Part shown: one piece after another, positions 63,936 through 64,000 of the stretch | Position numbering within the stretch: position 1 is the stretch's first letter | Layout of the letters: each line of letters opens with the position of its first letter | Origin: Symbiodinium sp. CCMP2592 | Lineage: Eukaryota; Sar; Dinophyceae; Suessiales; Symbiodiniaceae | Direction of reading: 5' to 3' | NCBI GenBank assembly: GCA_905221615.1 | Contig: CAJNDT010005920.1 | Span: 124,001 to 188,000 of the forward strand | Length of the DNA stretch: 64,000 nt | Translations under genes and position numbers: made by a program | The notes under the pieces: model-generated | Databases searched by the model: none | What the model saw: only the letters and a program-made list of their open reading frames with translations | Told to the model about the DNA's origin: nothing

Positions 63936-64000
63936 AACGTGCCCGTGACAGCCAGCGGAAGCTTCGCGTCCCAAAGGGTGGCTTGGGAAGCCCTCGATGC

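Noticed and set aside
1..64000. CRISPR array, prokaryotic operon or phage region
   Set aside because: The tandem arrays have no spacer structure, and the recognised genes are intron-split with eukaryotic-type families.

Overview
The window looks like nuclear DNA of a dinoflagellate, most likely of the Symbiodinium type. No prokaryotic signals were seen: no Shine-Dalgarno spacing, no operons of long open frames. Recognisable proteins are broken into many short exons, typically 15 to 35 codons. Exon joins repeatedly use AG followed by G at the acceptor and GT, GC or GA at the donor. Microsatellites (TA, CATA, CT/GA, ATTC) are scattered throughout. All gene models were read by eye from conserved protein motifs, so exon edges are approximate and function calls rest on motifs, not searches.

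Every gene that could be assigned to a family reads on the minus strand, which fits the long one-directional gene arrays of dinoflagellates. In the order they would be transcribed (right to left), the recognised genes are: an organellar, probably mitochondrial, ribosomal protein uL24 (about 60.9-57.5 kb); an aldo-keto reductase with a Lys/Gly-rich tail (56.5-55.1 kb); an unknown membrane protein (54.8-53.4 kb); an MFS transporter (52.8-50.3 kb); several unknown exons (49.2-43.2 kb); ribulose-phosphate 3-epimerase (41.7-39.4 kb); a His/acidic repeat protein (38.4-37.3 kb); unknown exons (37.2-30 kb); a kinesin motor protein (29.7-26.2 kb); an AlkB-type 2-oxoglutarate/Fe(II) dioxygenase (26.2-24.3 kb); unknown exons (22.6-9.4 kb); a probable C2-domain protein (9.4-8.7 kb); and a series of good but unassigned exons down to 0.6 kb.

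The gene contents do not form one pathway: carbon metabolism, DNA/RNA repair, motor, transport and mitochondrial translation lie side by side, as expected for a eukaryotic housekeeping stretch. The most distinctive items are the nine-repeat His/Asp/Glu protein, a pair of 104-bp MITE-like elements with 4-bp target duplications 37 kb apart, and the mixed GT/GC/GA splice donors. About half of the window is intron, intergenic DNA and simple repeat in which no gene could be supported.
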